Shown here: positions 15,941 to 24,370 of the stretch, piece by piece
Layout of the letters: each line of letters opens with the position of its first letter
How positions within the stretch are numbered: the first letter of the stretch is position 1
Source: Actinomycetales bacterium mxb001
GTDB taxonomy: Bacteria > Actinomycetota > Actinomycetes > S36-B12
NCBI GenBank assembly: GCA_004379115.1
Contig: NBNH01000184.1
Location: forward strand, 1 to 38,856
Direction of reading: 5' to 3'
Length of the DNA stretch: 38,856 nt
Position numbers and translations under genes: made by a program
The notes under the pieces: model-generated
The model's input: only the letters and a program-made list of their open reading frames with translations
Databases searched by the model: none
What the model was told of the DNA's origin: nothing

Positions 15941-17593
15941 GTGAGCGAGACCCTCCCGGCGCCTCCCCTGAGCGCCCTGTCCATCCGCCTGTGGGCGGAG
16001 GCCTCGCTGCAGGCCCTGGGCGAGGAGCGGGCGGCCATCGATGCCCTCAACGTCTTCCCGGTCCCCGACGGCGACACGGGCACCAACATGTTCCTCACCC
16101 TCGAATCGGCGTGCGCCGGAATCGCCGAGGTGGTCGACGGCACTCCCGACGGCGAGCTCCCCGCGGTGCCCGCCGTGGCCGAGGCCTTCGGTCGCGGCGC
16201 GGTGTTGGGCGCCCGCGGCAACTCCGGCGTCATCCTCGCCCAGATCATCCGCGGCGTGGCCTCGGTGCTGGCCGCCGCGCCGGCGGGCTCGACGTTCACC
16301 GGCGACGTCGTCCGTCAGGGGCTGCGCCGGGCCTGCGACGAGGCCTACAGCGCGGTAGCGCATCCTGTCGAGGGCACGATCCTCACCGTCGCTCGCGCCG
16401 CGGCCGACGCGGCCGATGAGCACCCATCTGACGATCTGGTCGGCGTGATCGAGAGCGCAGTCGCTGCGGCTCACGACGCGCTCGATCGCACTCCCGACAT
16501 GCTTCCCGTCCTTCGCGATGCCGGAGTCGTCGACGCGGGCGGCCAAGGGCTCGTGGTCGTGTACGACGCCCTGCTCGATGTCGTGACGGGCGTACGCCGG
16601 CGCCGTCCGGGCCGAGGCGTCCGCCCCAAGCTGCCGGTGGCAGCGCGACCCGCTTCTGCGGCGCACGGTCTTCCGGTGGTCAGCGCTGGCGGCGAGGCGT
16701 CCTACGAGGTCATGTACCTCTTCGGTGGCGACGATGCGGCGGCCGACACCTTGCGTGCCCGACTCGATGGTCTCGGCGATTCGCTCGTGGTCACCGGTGC
16801 CGATGGCTTGTGGAACGTGCACGTTCACGTGCATGACGCCGGCGCCGCCATCGAGTCTGGGCTCGACCTGGGGAGGGTGCATCGCATCCGGGTCACCTAC
16901 CTGCCGAGCACGGTTCCGGTCGAGTCACGCGTCGGCCGCGGAGTCGTCGCCGTCGCGCACGGACCCGGTGTCGCCGCGCTGCTCGACGAGCAGGGAGCGA
17001 TCGTCGTGCCCGCGCGGCCGCGGCGTCGCCCGTCGACCGCCGAACTCCTCGATGGCATCACCCGCGCCGACAGCGCAGAGGTCCTGCTCCTGCCGAGCGA
17101 CTCCGACACACTTGCGGTGGCCGAGGCTGCGGCCGAGCAAGCGCGTGCCGCGGGCATTCGCGTCTCGGTCATTCCCACGCGTTCCGTCGTGCAGAGCCTG
17201 GCCGCCGTCGCCGTGCACGATCCCGCGGCTCGATTCGACGACGACGTGGTTGCCATGACGCGCGCGGCCGGTGCCACTCGCTACGGCGCGGTCACCGTGG
17301 CATCGCGCGAGGCCATGACGTCGGCGGGGCCGTGTCGCGAGGGCGACATCCTGGGGCTGGCCGATGGCGACATCGTCGAGATCGGCGACAGCGTCGACAC
17401 GGTCGCGCGCGCGGTCCTCGAGCGCCTGCTCTCGTCGGGCGGCGAACTCATCACGCTGGTGACCGGCGACGACGCGGCCGACGGACTGGCCGATGACCTC
17501 GAGGCGTGGCTGTCGTCGCGACACCCGGGCCTGGATCTTGTCGCGGTGGCGGGCGGCCAGCCGCTGTGGCCGCTCATCGTCGGAGTGGAGTAG
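15941..17593 (+). CDS. DAK2-domain protein (FakA/YloV-like kinase)
   Basis: A 550-residue protein of the FakA family. In Firmicutes FakA phosphorylates fatty acids held by a FakB partner; other DAK2 proteins act on dihydroxyacetone. The DAK2 domain (about 10-210) has [20 protein letters not shown] with the metal-binding aspartates, [16 protein letters not shown] and [20 protein letters not shown] central domain and a C-terminal DegV-like part (to [20 protein letters not shown]) follow. The order rpmB, this gene, recG is conserved in Gram-positive bacteria, although rpmB is here on the other strand. No FakB gene is in the window. It probably forms an operon with recG, which starts 5 nt after its stop. 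Confidence 0.88.
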   Translation: MSETLPAPPLSALSIRLWAEASLQALGEERAAIDALNVFPVPDGDTGTNMFLTLESACAGIAEVVDGTPDGELPAVPAVAEAFGRGAVLGARGNSGVILAQIIRGVASVLAAAPAGSTFTGDVVRQGLRRACDEAYSAVAHPVEGTILTVARAAADAADEHPSDDLVGVIESAVAAAHDALDRTPDMLPVLRDAGVVDAGGQGLVVVYDALLDVVTGVRRRRPGRGVRPKLPVAARPASAAHGLPVVSAGGEASYEVMYLFGGDDAAADTLRARLDGLGDSLVVTGADGLWNVHVHVHDAGAAIESGLDLGRVHRIRVTYLPSTVPVESRVGRGVVAVAHGPGVAALLDEQGAIVVPARPRRRPSTAELLDGITRADSAEVLLLPSDSDTLAVAEAAAEQARAAGIRVSVIPTRSVVQSLAAVAVHDPAARFDDDVVAMTRAAGATRYGAVTVASREAMTSAGPCREGDILGLADGDIVEIGDSVDTVARAVLERLLSSGGELITLVTGDDAADGLADDLEAWLSSRHPGLDLVAVAGGQPLWPLIVGVE

Positions 17594-17598
17594 TCACC

Positions 17599-19806
17599 GT
17601 GGCACGCGTCGGCATGAGCGCCCCGGTGTCGGTGGTTGCCGGTGGCAAGACCGCCAAGGCCCTGCGTGATGGCCTGGGCATCGCCACGGTCGGCGACCTG
17701 CTGCGTCACTATCCGCGTCGCTACGTCGATCCCGGGGAGCTCACCGACCTGGCCTCACTGCAGGTGGGGGAGCACGTCACCGTCTTCGCCGAGGTCGTGT
17801 CGGCCAGCACAAGACGCATGCAACAGCGCAAGGGCACCGTCAGCGAGGTCGTCGTCTCCGACGGCCGAGGTCGCATCAGCCTGGTGTTTTTCAACCAGCC
17901 GTGGCGCAGCGAGAGTCAACTGCGCACGGGTCGACGCGGCCTCTTCGCCGGCACGGTGTCGGCCTACGGAGGCACACGACAACTCGCGCATCCGCGCTTT
18001 GTCATGCTGCCCGACGCCGGTGAAGACGATGCCGAGGGCGAAGCGGCGTTCTCCGACCTCATCATCCCCGTTTATCCAGCGACCGCTGGCCTGCCGAGTT
18101 GGCGCATCCAGCAATCGGTGCGCCTGGCCCTCGACGCGGTCGATGACGCGGACGATCCTTTGCCACCCTCCGTGCGCATCGGCCACGGCCTGCTCGGTCT
18201 GCCCGACGCACTGCGGGCCGTTCATCGTCCGATCGATCGCGAGTCCATCGAACTCGGGCAGCGTCGTCTGCGTTTCGAGGAGGCCTTCGGCCTCCAGGCG
18301 GTGCTGGCGCAGCGGCGTCACGAGTTGCGTGGTCAGGCGGCTACGCCGCGGGCCCGGCGTACCGCCGGCCTGCTCGAGGCCTTCGATGAGCGACTGCACC
18401 TGCAGCTCACCGAAGCTCAGGCGCGCGTGGGCGATGAGATCGCCGCTGACTTGGAGGGCAGTCATCCCATGCATCGCCTGCTGCAGGGCGATGTCGGCAG
18501 CGGCAAGACGCTCGTGGCCCTGCGCGCGATGCTCCAGGTCGTCGATGCTGGCGGCCAGGCCGCTTTGCTGGCGCCCACCGAGGTCCTCGCCCAGCAGCAC
18601 CTGCGCACCCTGCAAAGATTCCTCGGTCCTCTCGCCGAACGCGGATTGCTCGGCGGTGATATCGAGGGCACGCGCCTGGCGTTCCTGTCGGGGTCGCAGT
18701 CCGCCAAGACGCGCCGCGAGGAACTCGCGGCGATTGCCAGCGGCGAGGCGGGCATCGTGGTGGGCACGCACGCGCTCCTGGAAGAGACCGTCGAATTCGC
18801 CGACCTCGGGCTTGTCGTCGTCGATGAGCAGCACCGCTTCGGTGTCGAGCAGCGCGCTGCCCTGGCCGAGCGGGCGCGTGAGGGCCTGCGCCCGCACGTG
18901 CTCGTGATGACCGCCACGCCCATTCCGCGCACCGTCGCCATGACGGTGTTCGGCGACCTCGATGTGAGCGTGATCGACGGCTATCCGCCGGGGCGCGGCA
19001 CCATCGCCACGCACGTCGTTGCGCCCCGGGAGCACCCGGCCCACCTGACTCGCGCGTGGCAGCGGGTCCGCGAGGAGGTCGCTGAGGGTCGCAAGGTCTT
19101 CGTCGTGTGCCCGCGCATCGGCGATGACGGAGCCGACGTCGGTGATGAGGACATCGGGTCGGTCGAGCCGGAAACCCATCCGGTCTCGAGTGTCCTCGAC
19201 GTCACCGCCGAACTCAGTGAGCGCCTCCTGCCCGATCTTCGCGTCGGCATGGTGCACGGGCGGATGAGCGCCGACGACAAGGACGAGGCCATGCGAAGGT
19301 TCGGTGCGCCGTCGGACGACCCGGACGCACTCGACGTGCTCGTGGCCACCACCGTCATCGAGGTGGGCGTCGACATCCCCGCCGCGTCCACGATGGTGAT
19401 CCTTGACGCCGACCGCTTCGGCATCTCCCAGCTCCATCAGCTGCGCGGTCGCATTGCCCGTGGAGGCGAGGATGGCCTCTGCCTCCTGGTCACCGCCTCC
19501 GATCCCGACACTCCCGCCCGTGAGCGCCTGGCCGCCGTTGCCGCCACGACCGACGGCTTCGCCCTGGCACGCGTCGACCTGCAGTCCCGACGAGAGGGCG
19601 ACATCCTGGGCACTCTCCAGTCCGGTCGACGCTCATCGCTGCGGCTGCTGGAGGTGATTCGTGACGAGGATGTCGTCCGCGAGGCACGTGATGCCGCGAC
19701 GGAGATCGTCGAGGACGATCCGGAGTTGAAGCGCTGGCCTGCGTTGCGGGCGCACATCGCCGAGATCGCCAACGACGACCGCTCCGACTTCCTCGAGAAG
19801 GGCTGA
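17599..19806 (+). CDS. recG: ATP-dependent DNA helicase RecG
   Basis: A 735-residue superfamily 2 helicase that remodels stalled forks and Holliday junctions. The N-terminal wedge (OB) region includes LLRHYPRRYVDPGELTDL and GEHVTVFAEVV. The helicase core has LLQGDVGSGKTLVALRAM (motif I), LLAPTEVLAQQHL, VVDEQHRFGVEQR (motif II) and VMTATPIPRTVAMTVFGDLDVSVIDGYPPGR (motif III), then VLVATTVIEVGVDIPAASTMVI and HQLRGRIARGG (motifs V-VI). I start at GTG 17599, after the upstream stop, with GGAG 9 nt before it; the ORF-track start at 17506 lies inside the preceding gene. Followed 1 nt later by rsmD. Confidence 0.96.
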   Translation: MARVGMSAPVSVVAGGKTAKALRDGLGIATVGDLLRHYPRRYVDPGELTDLASLQVGEHVTVFAEVVSASTRRMQQRKGTVSEVVVSDGRGRISLVFFNQPWRSESQLRTGRRGLFAGTVSAYGGTRQLAHPRFVMLPDAGEDDAEGEAAFSDLIIPVYPATAGLPSWRIQQSVRLALDAVDDADDPLPPSVRIGHGLLGLPDALRAVHRPIDRESIELGQRRLRFEEAFGLQAVLAQRRHELRGQAATPRARRTAGLLEAFDERLHLQLTEAQARVGDEIAADLEGSHPMHRLLQGDVGSGKTLVALRAMLQVVDAGGQAALLAPTEVLAQQHLRTLQRFLGPLAERGLLGGDIEGTRLAFLSGSQSAKTRREELAAIASGEAGIVVGTHALLEETVEFADLGLVVVDEQHRFGVEQRAALAERAREGLRPHVLVMTATPIPRTVAMTVFGDLDVSVIDGYPPGRGTIATHVVAPREHPAHLTRAWQRVREEVAEGRKVFVVCPRIGDDGADVGDEDIGSVEPETHPVSSVLDVTAELSERLLPDLRVGMVHGRMSADDKDEAMRRFGAPSDDPDALDVLVATTVIEVGVDIPAASTMVILDADRFGISQLHQLRGRIARGGEDGLCLLVTASDPDTPARERLAAVAATTDGFALARVDLQSRREGDILGTLQSGRRSSLRLLEVIRDEDVVREARDAATEIVEDDPELKRWPALRAHIAEIANDDRSDFLEKG

Positions 19807-19807
19807 C

Positions 19808-20380
19808 ATGCGCATCATCGGCGGGACCGTCGGGGGGCGACGCATCGCGGTCCCCGCGCGCGGCACCCGTCCAACATCCGATCGCGTTCGCGAGTCGCTG
19901 TTCTCATCCCTCGAGTCGCTGCTGGGCGGTTGGTCGGACCTACGCGTGCTCGACCTGTACGCCGGCTCCGGGGCGCTCGGGCTCGAAGCCCTCAGTCGCG
20001 GGGCGACGTCGGCGGTCTTCGTCGAGCGCGACCGATCGACCGTGCGCGTGATCGAGGGCAACATCGCCAGCCTCGGGCTAGCCGGTGCGCAGGTCACCGC
20101 CGCCGACGCCGAGTCCTGGTGCGCGCGACCGGCGGATGCGTCGTTCGATCTCGTGCTCCTCGACCCGCCCTACTCCGTGCCGACCGAGACCCTGCGCGTC
20201 GCCCTCGACACCCTCGGTCGGCGTGGCTGGCTAGCACCCGAGGCGGTCGCCGTCGTCGAGCGCGACGCGCGCGATGCCGTCGACCCGTGGCCCGAGGGCT
20301 CCTGGGAGCCAATACGTCGCAAGGACTTCGGGGACACGGCCCTTTGGTACGGTCGTTACCTCGGCAGCGAGCCCTTGTAG
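19808..20380 (+). CDS. rsmD: 16S rRNA (guanine966-N2)-methyltransferase
   Basis: A 190-residue SAM-dependent methyltransferase acting on 16S rRNA in the small-subunit head. RIIGGTVGGRRIAVPARGTRPTSDRVRESLFSSL opens it, LRVLDLYAGSGALGLEALSRGA binds SAM, and LVLLDPPYSVP is the catalytic D/N-PPY motif. ATG follows the recG stop by 1 nt, and coaD follows 22 nt later, a pairing common in bacteria. Confidence 0.95.
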   Translation: MRIIGGTVGGRRIAVPARGTRPTSDRVRESLFSSLESLLGGWSDLRVLDLYAGSGALGLEALSRGATSAVFVERDRSTVRVIEGNIASLGLAGAQVTAADAESWCARPADASFDLVLLDPPYSVPTETLRVALDTLGRRGWLAPEAVAVVERDARDAVDPWPEGSWEPIRRKDFGDTALWYGRYLGSEPL

Positions 20381-20402
20381 GGGGGATCGGAGGCGGGTCG
20401 TC

Positions 20403-20885
20403 ATGCGCGTCGCCGTGTGTCCGGGCTCCTTCGATCCGGTGACCAACGGCCATCTCGACGTCTTTACGCGAGCTGCTGCGCTCGCCGACAAGGTCATCGT
20501 GGCGGTGCTCATCAACAAGACCAAGTCGGGCCTGTTCACCGTCGATGAGCGCATCGAGATCCTGCGCGACGTGGTGGCCCCGCTGCCTAACGTCGAGGTC
20601 GACTCCTTCTACGGCCTTCTCGTCGACTACTGCCGCGACCACAACGTCAACGCCATCGTGAAGGGCCTGCGGGCCGTCAGCGATTTCGACTACGAGTTGC
20701 AGATGGCGCAGATGAACTACCGACTCGGGGGAGTCGAGACCCTCTTCGTCTCGACCAATCCCCTCTACAGCTACCTCTCGTCCAGCCTCGTCAAGGAGGT
20801 CGCTCGCCACGGTGGCAGCGTCGAGGGTCTGGTCCCCGATGCGGTCCTCGACAGGCTGCAGGCCAAACTAGACGCCCAGGGCTAA
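20403..20885 (+). CDS. coaD: Phosphopantetheine adenylyltransferase
   Basis: 160 residues. It transfers AMP from ATP to 4'-phosphopantetheine, the penultimate step of CoA synthesis. MRVAVCPGSFDPVTNGHLDVFTRAA has the nucleotidyltransferase TxGH motif, IVKGLRAVSDFDYELQMAQMNYRLGG binds substrate, and YSYLSSSLVKEVARHGG is the ISSTxxR-like loop. ATG at 20403 follows GGAGG; the ORF-track start at 20274 is inside rsmD. CoA made here is also the donor for the phosphopantetheinyl transferase at 4062. Confidence 0.96.
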   Translation: MRVAVCPGSFDPVTNGHLDVFTRAAALADKVIVAVLINKTKSGLFTVDERIEILRDVVAPLPNVEVDSFYGLLVDYCRDHNVNAIVKGLRAVSDFDYELQMAQMNYRLGGVETLFVSTNPLYSYLSSSLVKEVARHGGSVEGLVPDAVLDRLQAKLDAQG

Positions 20886-20908
20886 GCCCCGGACTGTGAG
20901 GAGTCGTC

Positions 20909-21394
20909 GTGGATGTCGATCAAAGGCTCGATGAGCTTGCCCAGATGGTGGAGCAGGCCAAGGCCGTGCCGCTGTCAGCCTCGTGCATGGTCAATCGCGC
21001 CCAGGTGCTCGATCTCATCGAGGACATTCGCGATGCCCTTCCCCGCTCGCTGAGCGATGCCGACCAACTCCTCGCTGAGCGCGAAGCCGTCGTCGCCGAG
21101 GGTCGGCTCGAGGCGCAGCGCCTCATCGCGGAGGCTCGCGAGGAGCAGATCCGCATGCTGTCGCAGCATGAGATCTACCTCGTGGCCGTTGCCGAGGCCG
21201 AGGCGATTCGTGCCGAGACCGAAGACGAGACCAGCCGGATGCGCCGCGAGACCGATGACTACATCGACGCTCGCCTGGCCACCTTCGAGATCACCCTCCA
21301 CAAGACCCTGTCGGCGGTGGAGCGAGGGCGCGACAAGCTGCGCGACCAGGCCGAGGAGGAGTACGTCGACGACGATCAGCCGCTGCCCTCGTAG
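20909..21394 (+). CDS. SepIVA/DivIVA-like coiled-coil protein
   Basis: A 161-residue, acidic, strongly helical protein: heptad-like stretches from about residue 50 (LSDADQLLAEREAVVAEGRLEAQRLIAEAREEQI) to the end. The N-terminal MDVDQRLDELAQMVEQAKAVPLSASCMVNRAQVLDLIEDIRDALP matches the actinobacterial family that includes mycobacterial SepIVA, a DivIVA-like septation factor usually found next to coaD and rpmF. A role in cell division or polar growth is inferred from that family. GTG at 20909 follows AGGAG. It ends before a promoter for the yceD-rpmF group. Confidence 0.82.
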   Translation: MDVDQRLDELAQMVEQAKAVPLSASCMVNRAQVLDLIEDIRDALPRSLSDADQLLAEREAVVAEGRLEAQRLIAEAREEQIRMLSQHEIYLVAVAEAEAIRAETEDETSRMRRETDDYIDARLATFEITLHKTLSAVERGRDKLRDQAEEEYVDDDQPLPS

Positions 21395-21432
21395 GCCGCG
21401 GCCCGCCGGGGCGCCGACCCCCCGTCGTGGCG

Positions 21433-21438
21433 TATCCT
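21433..21438 (+). promoter_or_regulatory. -10 element (TATCCT) of the yceD-rpmF operon
   Basis: TATCCT lies 52 nt before the TTG start. The leader then holds a 6-bp hairpin CCGGTC-GTGA-GACCGG (21448-21463) with a GNRA-type loop, followed by the ribosome-binding site. Confidence 0.45.
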
Positions 21439-21490
21439 TCTGGGCGGCCGGTCGTGAGACCGGGTCCACGTGCAGGAGTCCGGAGGCGCC

Positions 21491-22060
21491 TTGAGCACCC
21501 TCGACCCCCGAGCCCCGTTCGTCGTGAGTATTCGCGACCTCGGGCGACGGGCCGGGGCCATGCAGGAGCTCCACCGCACCGCACCTGCTCCGGCGGACCT
21601 GGGCTCAGGGCTGGCCAGGGTTCCCGAAGGCGCCGAGATCGACCTCGACCTGAGGCTCGAATCGGTGGTGGAGGGAGTCCTGGTCTCCGGGAAGGTTCGG
21701 GTGCCGGTGCGTGCAGATTGCGCGCGCTGTCTCGAGCCGGTCGAGTGGGACGAGGACGCGGACATCCAAGAGTTGTTCGTCTACCCGCCGCAGGATGCGC
21801 GAGGTCATCGCGTGGAATCGGCGGACGACGACGAGGACGCCCAACCCACGATTGAGGGAGACCTCATCGATCTCGAGCCGACGGTGCGAGATGCGATCGT
21901 CCTGCGATTGCCGCTCGCGCCAACGTGCCGGGAAGATTGTGCGGGTCTGTGCTCCGAGTGCGGAGCCAGACTCGACGACGATCCCGGACACGGCCACGAG
22001 AAGACCGACCCGCGCTGGGGCGCTCTCAGCGCACTGCGCGATATCGAAAAGGACAACTAA
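21491..22060 (+). CDS. yceD: YceD/DUF177 family protein
   Basis: A 189-residue DUF177 protein. Members are almost always encoded next to rpmF and are linked to 23S rRNA accumulation and large-subunit assembly. STLDPRAPFVVSIRDLGRRAGAMQEL opens it; VRADCARCLEPVEWD and the C-terminal CREDCAGLCSECGARLDDDPGH hold the family's cysteines. I choose TTG at 21491, preceded by GGAGG, over GTG 21470 because it puts the family N-terminus at residue 1. rpmF follows after 1 nt. Confidence 0.88.
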   Translation: MSTLDPRAPFVVSIRDLGRRAGAMQELHRTAPAPADLGSGLARVPEGAEIDLDLRLESVVEGVLVSGKVRVPVRADCARCLEPVEWDEDADIQELFVYPPQDARGHRVESADDDEDAQPTIEGDLIDLEPTVRDAIVLRLPLAPTCREDCAGLCSECGARLDDDPGHGHEKTDPRWGALSALRDIEKDN

Positions 22061-22061
22061 C

Positions 22062-22235
22062 GTGGCCGTTCCCAAGCGGAAGACCTCCCGCTCCAACACC
22101 CGTCATCGCCGCTCGCAGTGGAAGGCCGCTGCCCCGGCCCTCGTGACGTGCGCTCGCTGCCGCGAGCCGAAGCTGGCGCACACCGTGTGCCCCACCTGCG
22201 GCACCTACGCCAAGCGTCGCGTCCTCGACGTCTGA
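22062..22235 (+). CDS. rpmF: 50S ribosomal protein L32
   Basis: 57 residues, not listed separately in the ORF track. AVPKRKTSRSNTRHRRSQWKA is the L32 N-terminus, and CARC with CPTC forms the zinc ribbon (zinc-containing type). GTG at 22062 follows AAAAGGA. It lies between yceD and an acyl-carrier-like gene. Confidence 0.95.
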   Translation: MAVPKRKTSRSNTRHRRSQWKAAAPALVTCARCREPKLAHTVCPTCGTYAKRRVLDV

Positions 22236-22238
22236 TCG

Positions 22239-22487
22239 ATGGACGCGCGGCCCGGGGGAGATCCCCCGGTCGCGCATGCCCTCGCGCGTGTCCTCGGGCT
22301 CTCGTCTGAGGCTCATCTGCGGGCCGATACCCCGGTGGCGGCCCTGGGCGTGGATTCCCTCGCGGTGGTCCTGCTTATCGACGCCCTCGACGATTGCGGC
22401 TGGGCGCTCGATCCCGGTGCCGCACGCCGGGCGACCACCGTCGGTGATCTCATCGCCGCCTGCGAGCCGAGTGGAGTGTCGACATGA
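22239..22487 (+). CDS. Acyl carrier protein-like protein
   Basis: 82 residues with a carrier-protein fold: helix 1 ([11 protein letters not shown]), then [17 protein letters not shown] with Ser40 in the DSL motif that takes 4'-phosphopantetheine, and a last helix (TVGDLIAAC). It lies 3 nt after rpmF and overlaps rnc by ATGA. In many bacteria fatty-acid genes including acpP sit between rpmF and rnc; here only the carrier remains. The sequence is more divergent than a typical AcpP, so it could be the fatty-acid ACP or a specialised carrier. The Sfp-type transferase at 4062 and coaD are plausible partners. Confidence 0.78.
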   Translation: MDARPGGDPPVAHALARVLGLSSEAHLRADTPVAALGVDSLAVVLLIDALDDCGWALDPGAARRATTVGDLIAACEPSGVST

Positions 22488-23176
22488 GCGGCGACAGTGC
22501 AGCGGAACTGCGCCGACGGTTGGGCATCGAGTTGCCCGACGACCGCCTCGGTCTGGCGCTCACCCATCGCAGCTTCGCCTATGAAAACGGCGGCATTCCC
22601 ACCAATGAGCGACTGGAGTTCCTGGGCGATGCCGTGCTCGGACTCGTTGTCACCCAGACGCTCTACGACACGCACCCCGATGTCACCGAGGGTCAACTCG
22701 CGAAGATGCGTGCCGCCGTCGTCAACGCCCGCGCTCTCGCCGGAGTCGCACGCGAGCTCGGAGTGGGCGAGGCGCTACTGCTGGGCCGTGGCGAAGAGTC
22801 CACCGGTGGTCGAGACAAGTCGTCGATCCTGGCGGACACCCTCGAGGCGATCATCGGTGCCGTCTACCTGGAGTTCGGCCTCGCTGTTGCCGAGCAGGTG
22901 ATCCACGACCACTTCGATCCGCTCATCGAGCAGGCGGCCGAACTCGGTGCCGGGCTCGACTGGAAGACCTCCCTGCAAGAACTCGCGGCCGAACTCGGCC
23001 TGGGTGCCCCCGAATACCTCGTGGAGGAGAGCGGACCCGACCACGCCAAGCGCTTCGAGGCGCGGGTCAAGCTGGCCAGCAGCGTCTATCCGGTCGGCCT
23101 CGGGGGATCGAAGAAGGAGGCCGAGCAGCAGGCGGCGGAAGCGGCCTACCGCGCATTACCCGTCACCGATGCCTGA
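22484..23176 (+). CDS. rnc: Ribonuclease III
   Basis: A 230-residue double-strand-specific endoribonuclease that processes rRNA and structured mRNAs. The catalytic domain (about 1-150) has [21 protein letters not shown] with the signature motif, and [15 protein letters not shown] with the catalytic Asp/Glu. The dsRNA-binding domain follows ([20 protein letters not shown] to [14 protein letters not shown]). The start overlaps the carrier gene by 4 nt, and its end overlaps mutM by 8 nt, so translation is coupled through the operon. Confidence 0.97.
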   Translation: MSGDSAAELRRRLGIELPDDRLGLALTHRSFAYENGGIPTNERLEFLGDAVLGLVVTQTLYDTHPDVTEGQLAKMRAAVVNARALAGVARELGVGEALLLGRGEESTGGRDKSSILADTLEAIIGAVYLEFGLAVAEQVIHDHFDPLIEQAAELGAGLDWKTSLQELAAELGLGAPEYLVEESGPDHAKRFEARVKLASSVYPVGLGGSKKEAEQQAAEAAYRALPVTDA

Positions 23177-24044
23177 GCTCCCCGAGGTCGAGGTCGTCCG
23201 GCGTGGCCTCGACCCCTATGTGAGTGGCCGCCGTATCGCCTCTGTCGACGTGCTGCACCCGCGTGCCGTGCGCCGACATGAGCCGGGCGGCCGCGATCTT
23301 GCGCACGTGCTCACCGGCCAGCGTGTTCGGTGCGTCAGCCGACGGGGCAAGTACCTCTGGATGCCCCTCGACGACGGAGCGCTCGTGGCCCATCTCGGCA
23401 TGAGCGGGCAACTCCTCCTGCCCGGTCATCGCGACGCCGAGAGCGGTGACCCTCACCTGCGCGTGCGCGTCCGCTTCGAACGCGGCGACCGCGAACTGTG
23501 GTTCGTCGATCAGCGCACGTTTGGCGGGGTGCACGTCGATGAGCTGGTGACCGACGGGGCAGGCGGTCATGTCCCCGCGTCCGTCGCCCATATCGCGCGC
23601 GATCCGCTCGATCCGGCGTTCGACGAGCGGAGTTTCGTCGCTGCCCTGCGCCGACGTGATTCGGGCATCAAGCGCTGCCTGCTGGACCAGTCGCTTGTCT
23701 CCGGTATCGGCAACATCTACGCCGACGAGGCGCTCTGGCGGGCCCGCATCCATTACGACCGCCGGGCCCGCTCGCTGAGTTCGTCTCAGGCGCGGGGCCT
23801 GCTGGATCATGCGCGCGACGTCATGCGGGCGGCCCTGGCCGAGGGCGGTACGTCGTTCGACTCCCTCTACGTCAACGTCAACGGCGAGAGCGGGTGGTTC
23901 GACCGCTCGCTCGACGCCTATGGACGTGAGGGGGAGCCGTGCCGGCGCTGCGGACGCCCCATCGTCCGGGAGGCCTTCATGAACCGGTCCTCCTACCGGT
24001 GCCCGACCTGCCAGCGCCGTCCTCGGGCGGCCTCGGCGGATTGA
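23169..24044 (+). CDS. mutM: Formamidopyrimidine-DNA glycosylase
   Basis: A 291-residue base-excision repair glycosylase and lyase that removes 8-oxoguanine. It begins [17 protein letters not shown] (catalytic Pro after the initiator Met, then Glu). RRGKYLW holds the conserved lysine, [19 protein letters not shown] is the H2TH motif, and [25 protein letters not shown] is the zinc finger. ATG at 23169 overlaps rnc by 8 nt. The order rnc-mutM-smc is typical of actinobacteria. Confidence 0.96.
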   Translation: MPELPEVEVVRRGLDPYVSGRRIASVDVLHPRAVRRHEPGGRDLAHVLTGQRVRCVSRRGKYLWMPLDDGALVAHLGMSGQLLLPGHRDAESGDPHLRVRVRFERGDRELWFVDQRTFGGVHVDELVTDGAGGHVPASVAHIARDPLDPAFDERSFVAALRRRDSGIKRCLLDQSLVSGIGNIYADEALWRARIHYDRRARSLSSSQARGLLDHARDVMRAALAEGGTSFDSLYVNVNGESGWFDRSLDAYGREGEPCRRCGRPIVREAFMNRSSYRCPTCQRRPRAASAD

Positions 24045-24093
24045 CGCTGGCGGCGCGCTGCTGTCACCCTGGGCGCACCGTCGAGGGAGGGTC

Positions 24094-24276
24094 ATGGCTA
24101 AGGCGATCTACGGCCACGTGGGCACCGATGCGCGCCTGCTGGCCGAGCTCACCCGGCTGCGGGCCCGCGTGCGCGAACTCGAGGCCGAGGTCGCCGGGCT
24201 GCAGGCACTCCTCGCCCATGACGCCGACCTCATCCCCGGCGACCTGGTGACCGCCGTGGGGGCTCCGACCTCCTGA
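24094..24276 (+). CDS. Small conserved coiled-coil protein
   Basis: 60 residues. MAKAIYGHVGTDARLLAELTRLRARVRELEAEVAGLQALLAHDAD: a short conserved-looking N-terminus followed by a leucine-heptad helix (about 15-43) able to form a coiled coil. GAGGGAGG lies just before the ATG. It resembles small actinobacterial proteins that begin MAKAxxGHVG. It lies between mutM and smc. No function is known to me; a link to SMC is only suggested by position. Confidence 0.65.
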   Translation: MAKAIYGHVGTDARLLAELTRLRARVRELEAEVAGLQALLAHDADLIPGDLVTAVGAPTS

Positions 24277-24281
24277 CCCGC

Positions 24282-24319
24282 ACGACGTCGTCCCCCCAAA
24301 GGTAGGGTGACGACGTCGT
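24282..24319. promoter_or_regulatory. smc: Two copies of palindrome ACGACGTCGT flanking a TAGGGT -10 element before smc
   Basis: ACGACGTCGT occurs at 24282-24291 and 24310-24319, both extended to a 12-bp direct repeat ACGACGTCGTCC, centres 28 bp apart. TAGGGT (24303-24308) lies between them, so one copy would sit upstream of the -10 element and the other at the transcription start. This is an operator-like layout for a dimeric repressor, but the two copies could also pair as an RNA hairpin. Confidence 0.5.
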
Positions 24320-24370
24320 CCGCCGAACCCTCCCAACGGTTCGCGCGGTGTCGTCGGGAGGCGAGAGCGC

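Noticed and set aside
17755-19437. 560-residue minus-strand ORF opposite recG
   Set aside because: An antisense frame kept open by high GC. It has no recognisable domain, and RecG motifs run through the whole plus strand.
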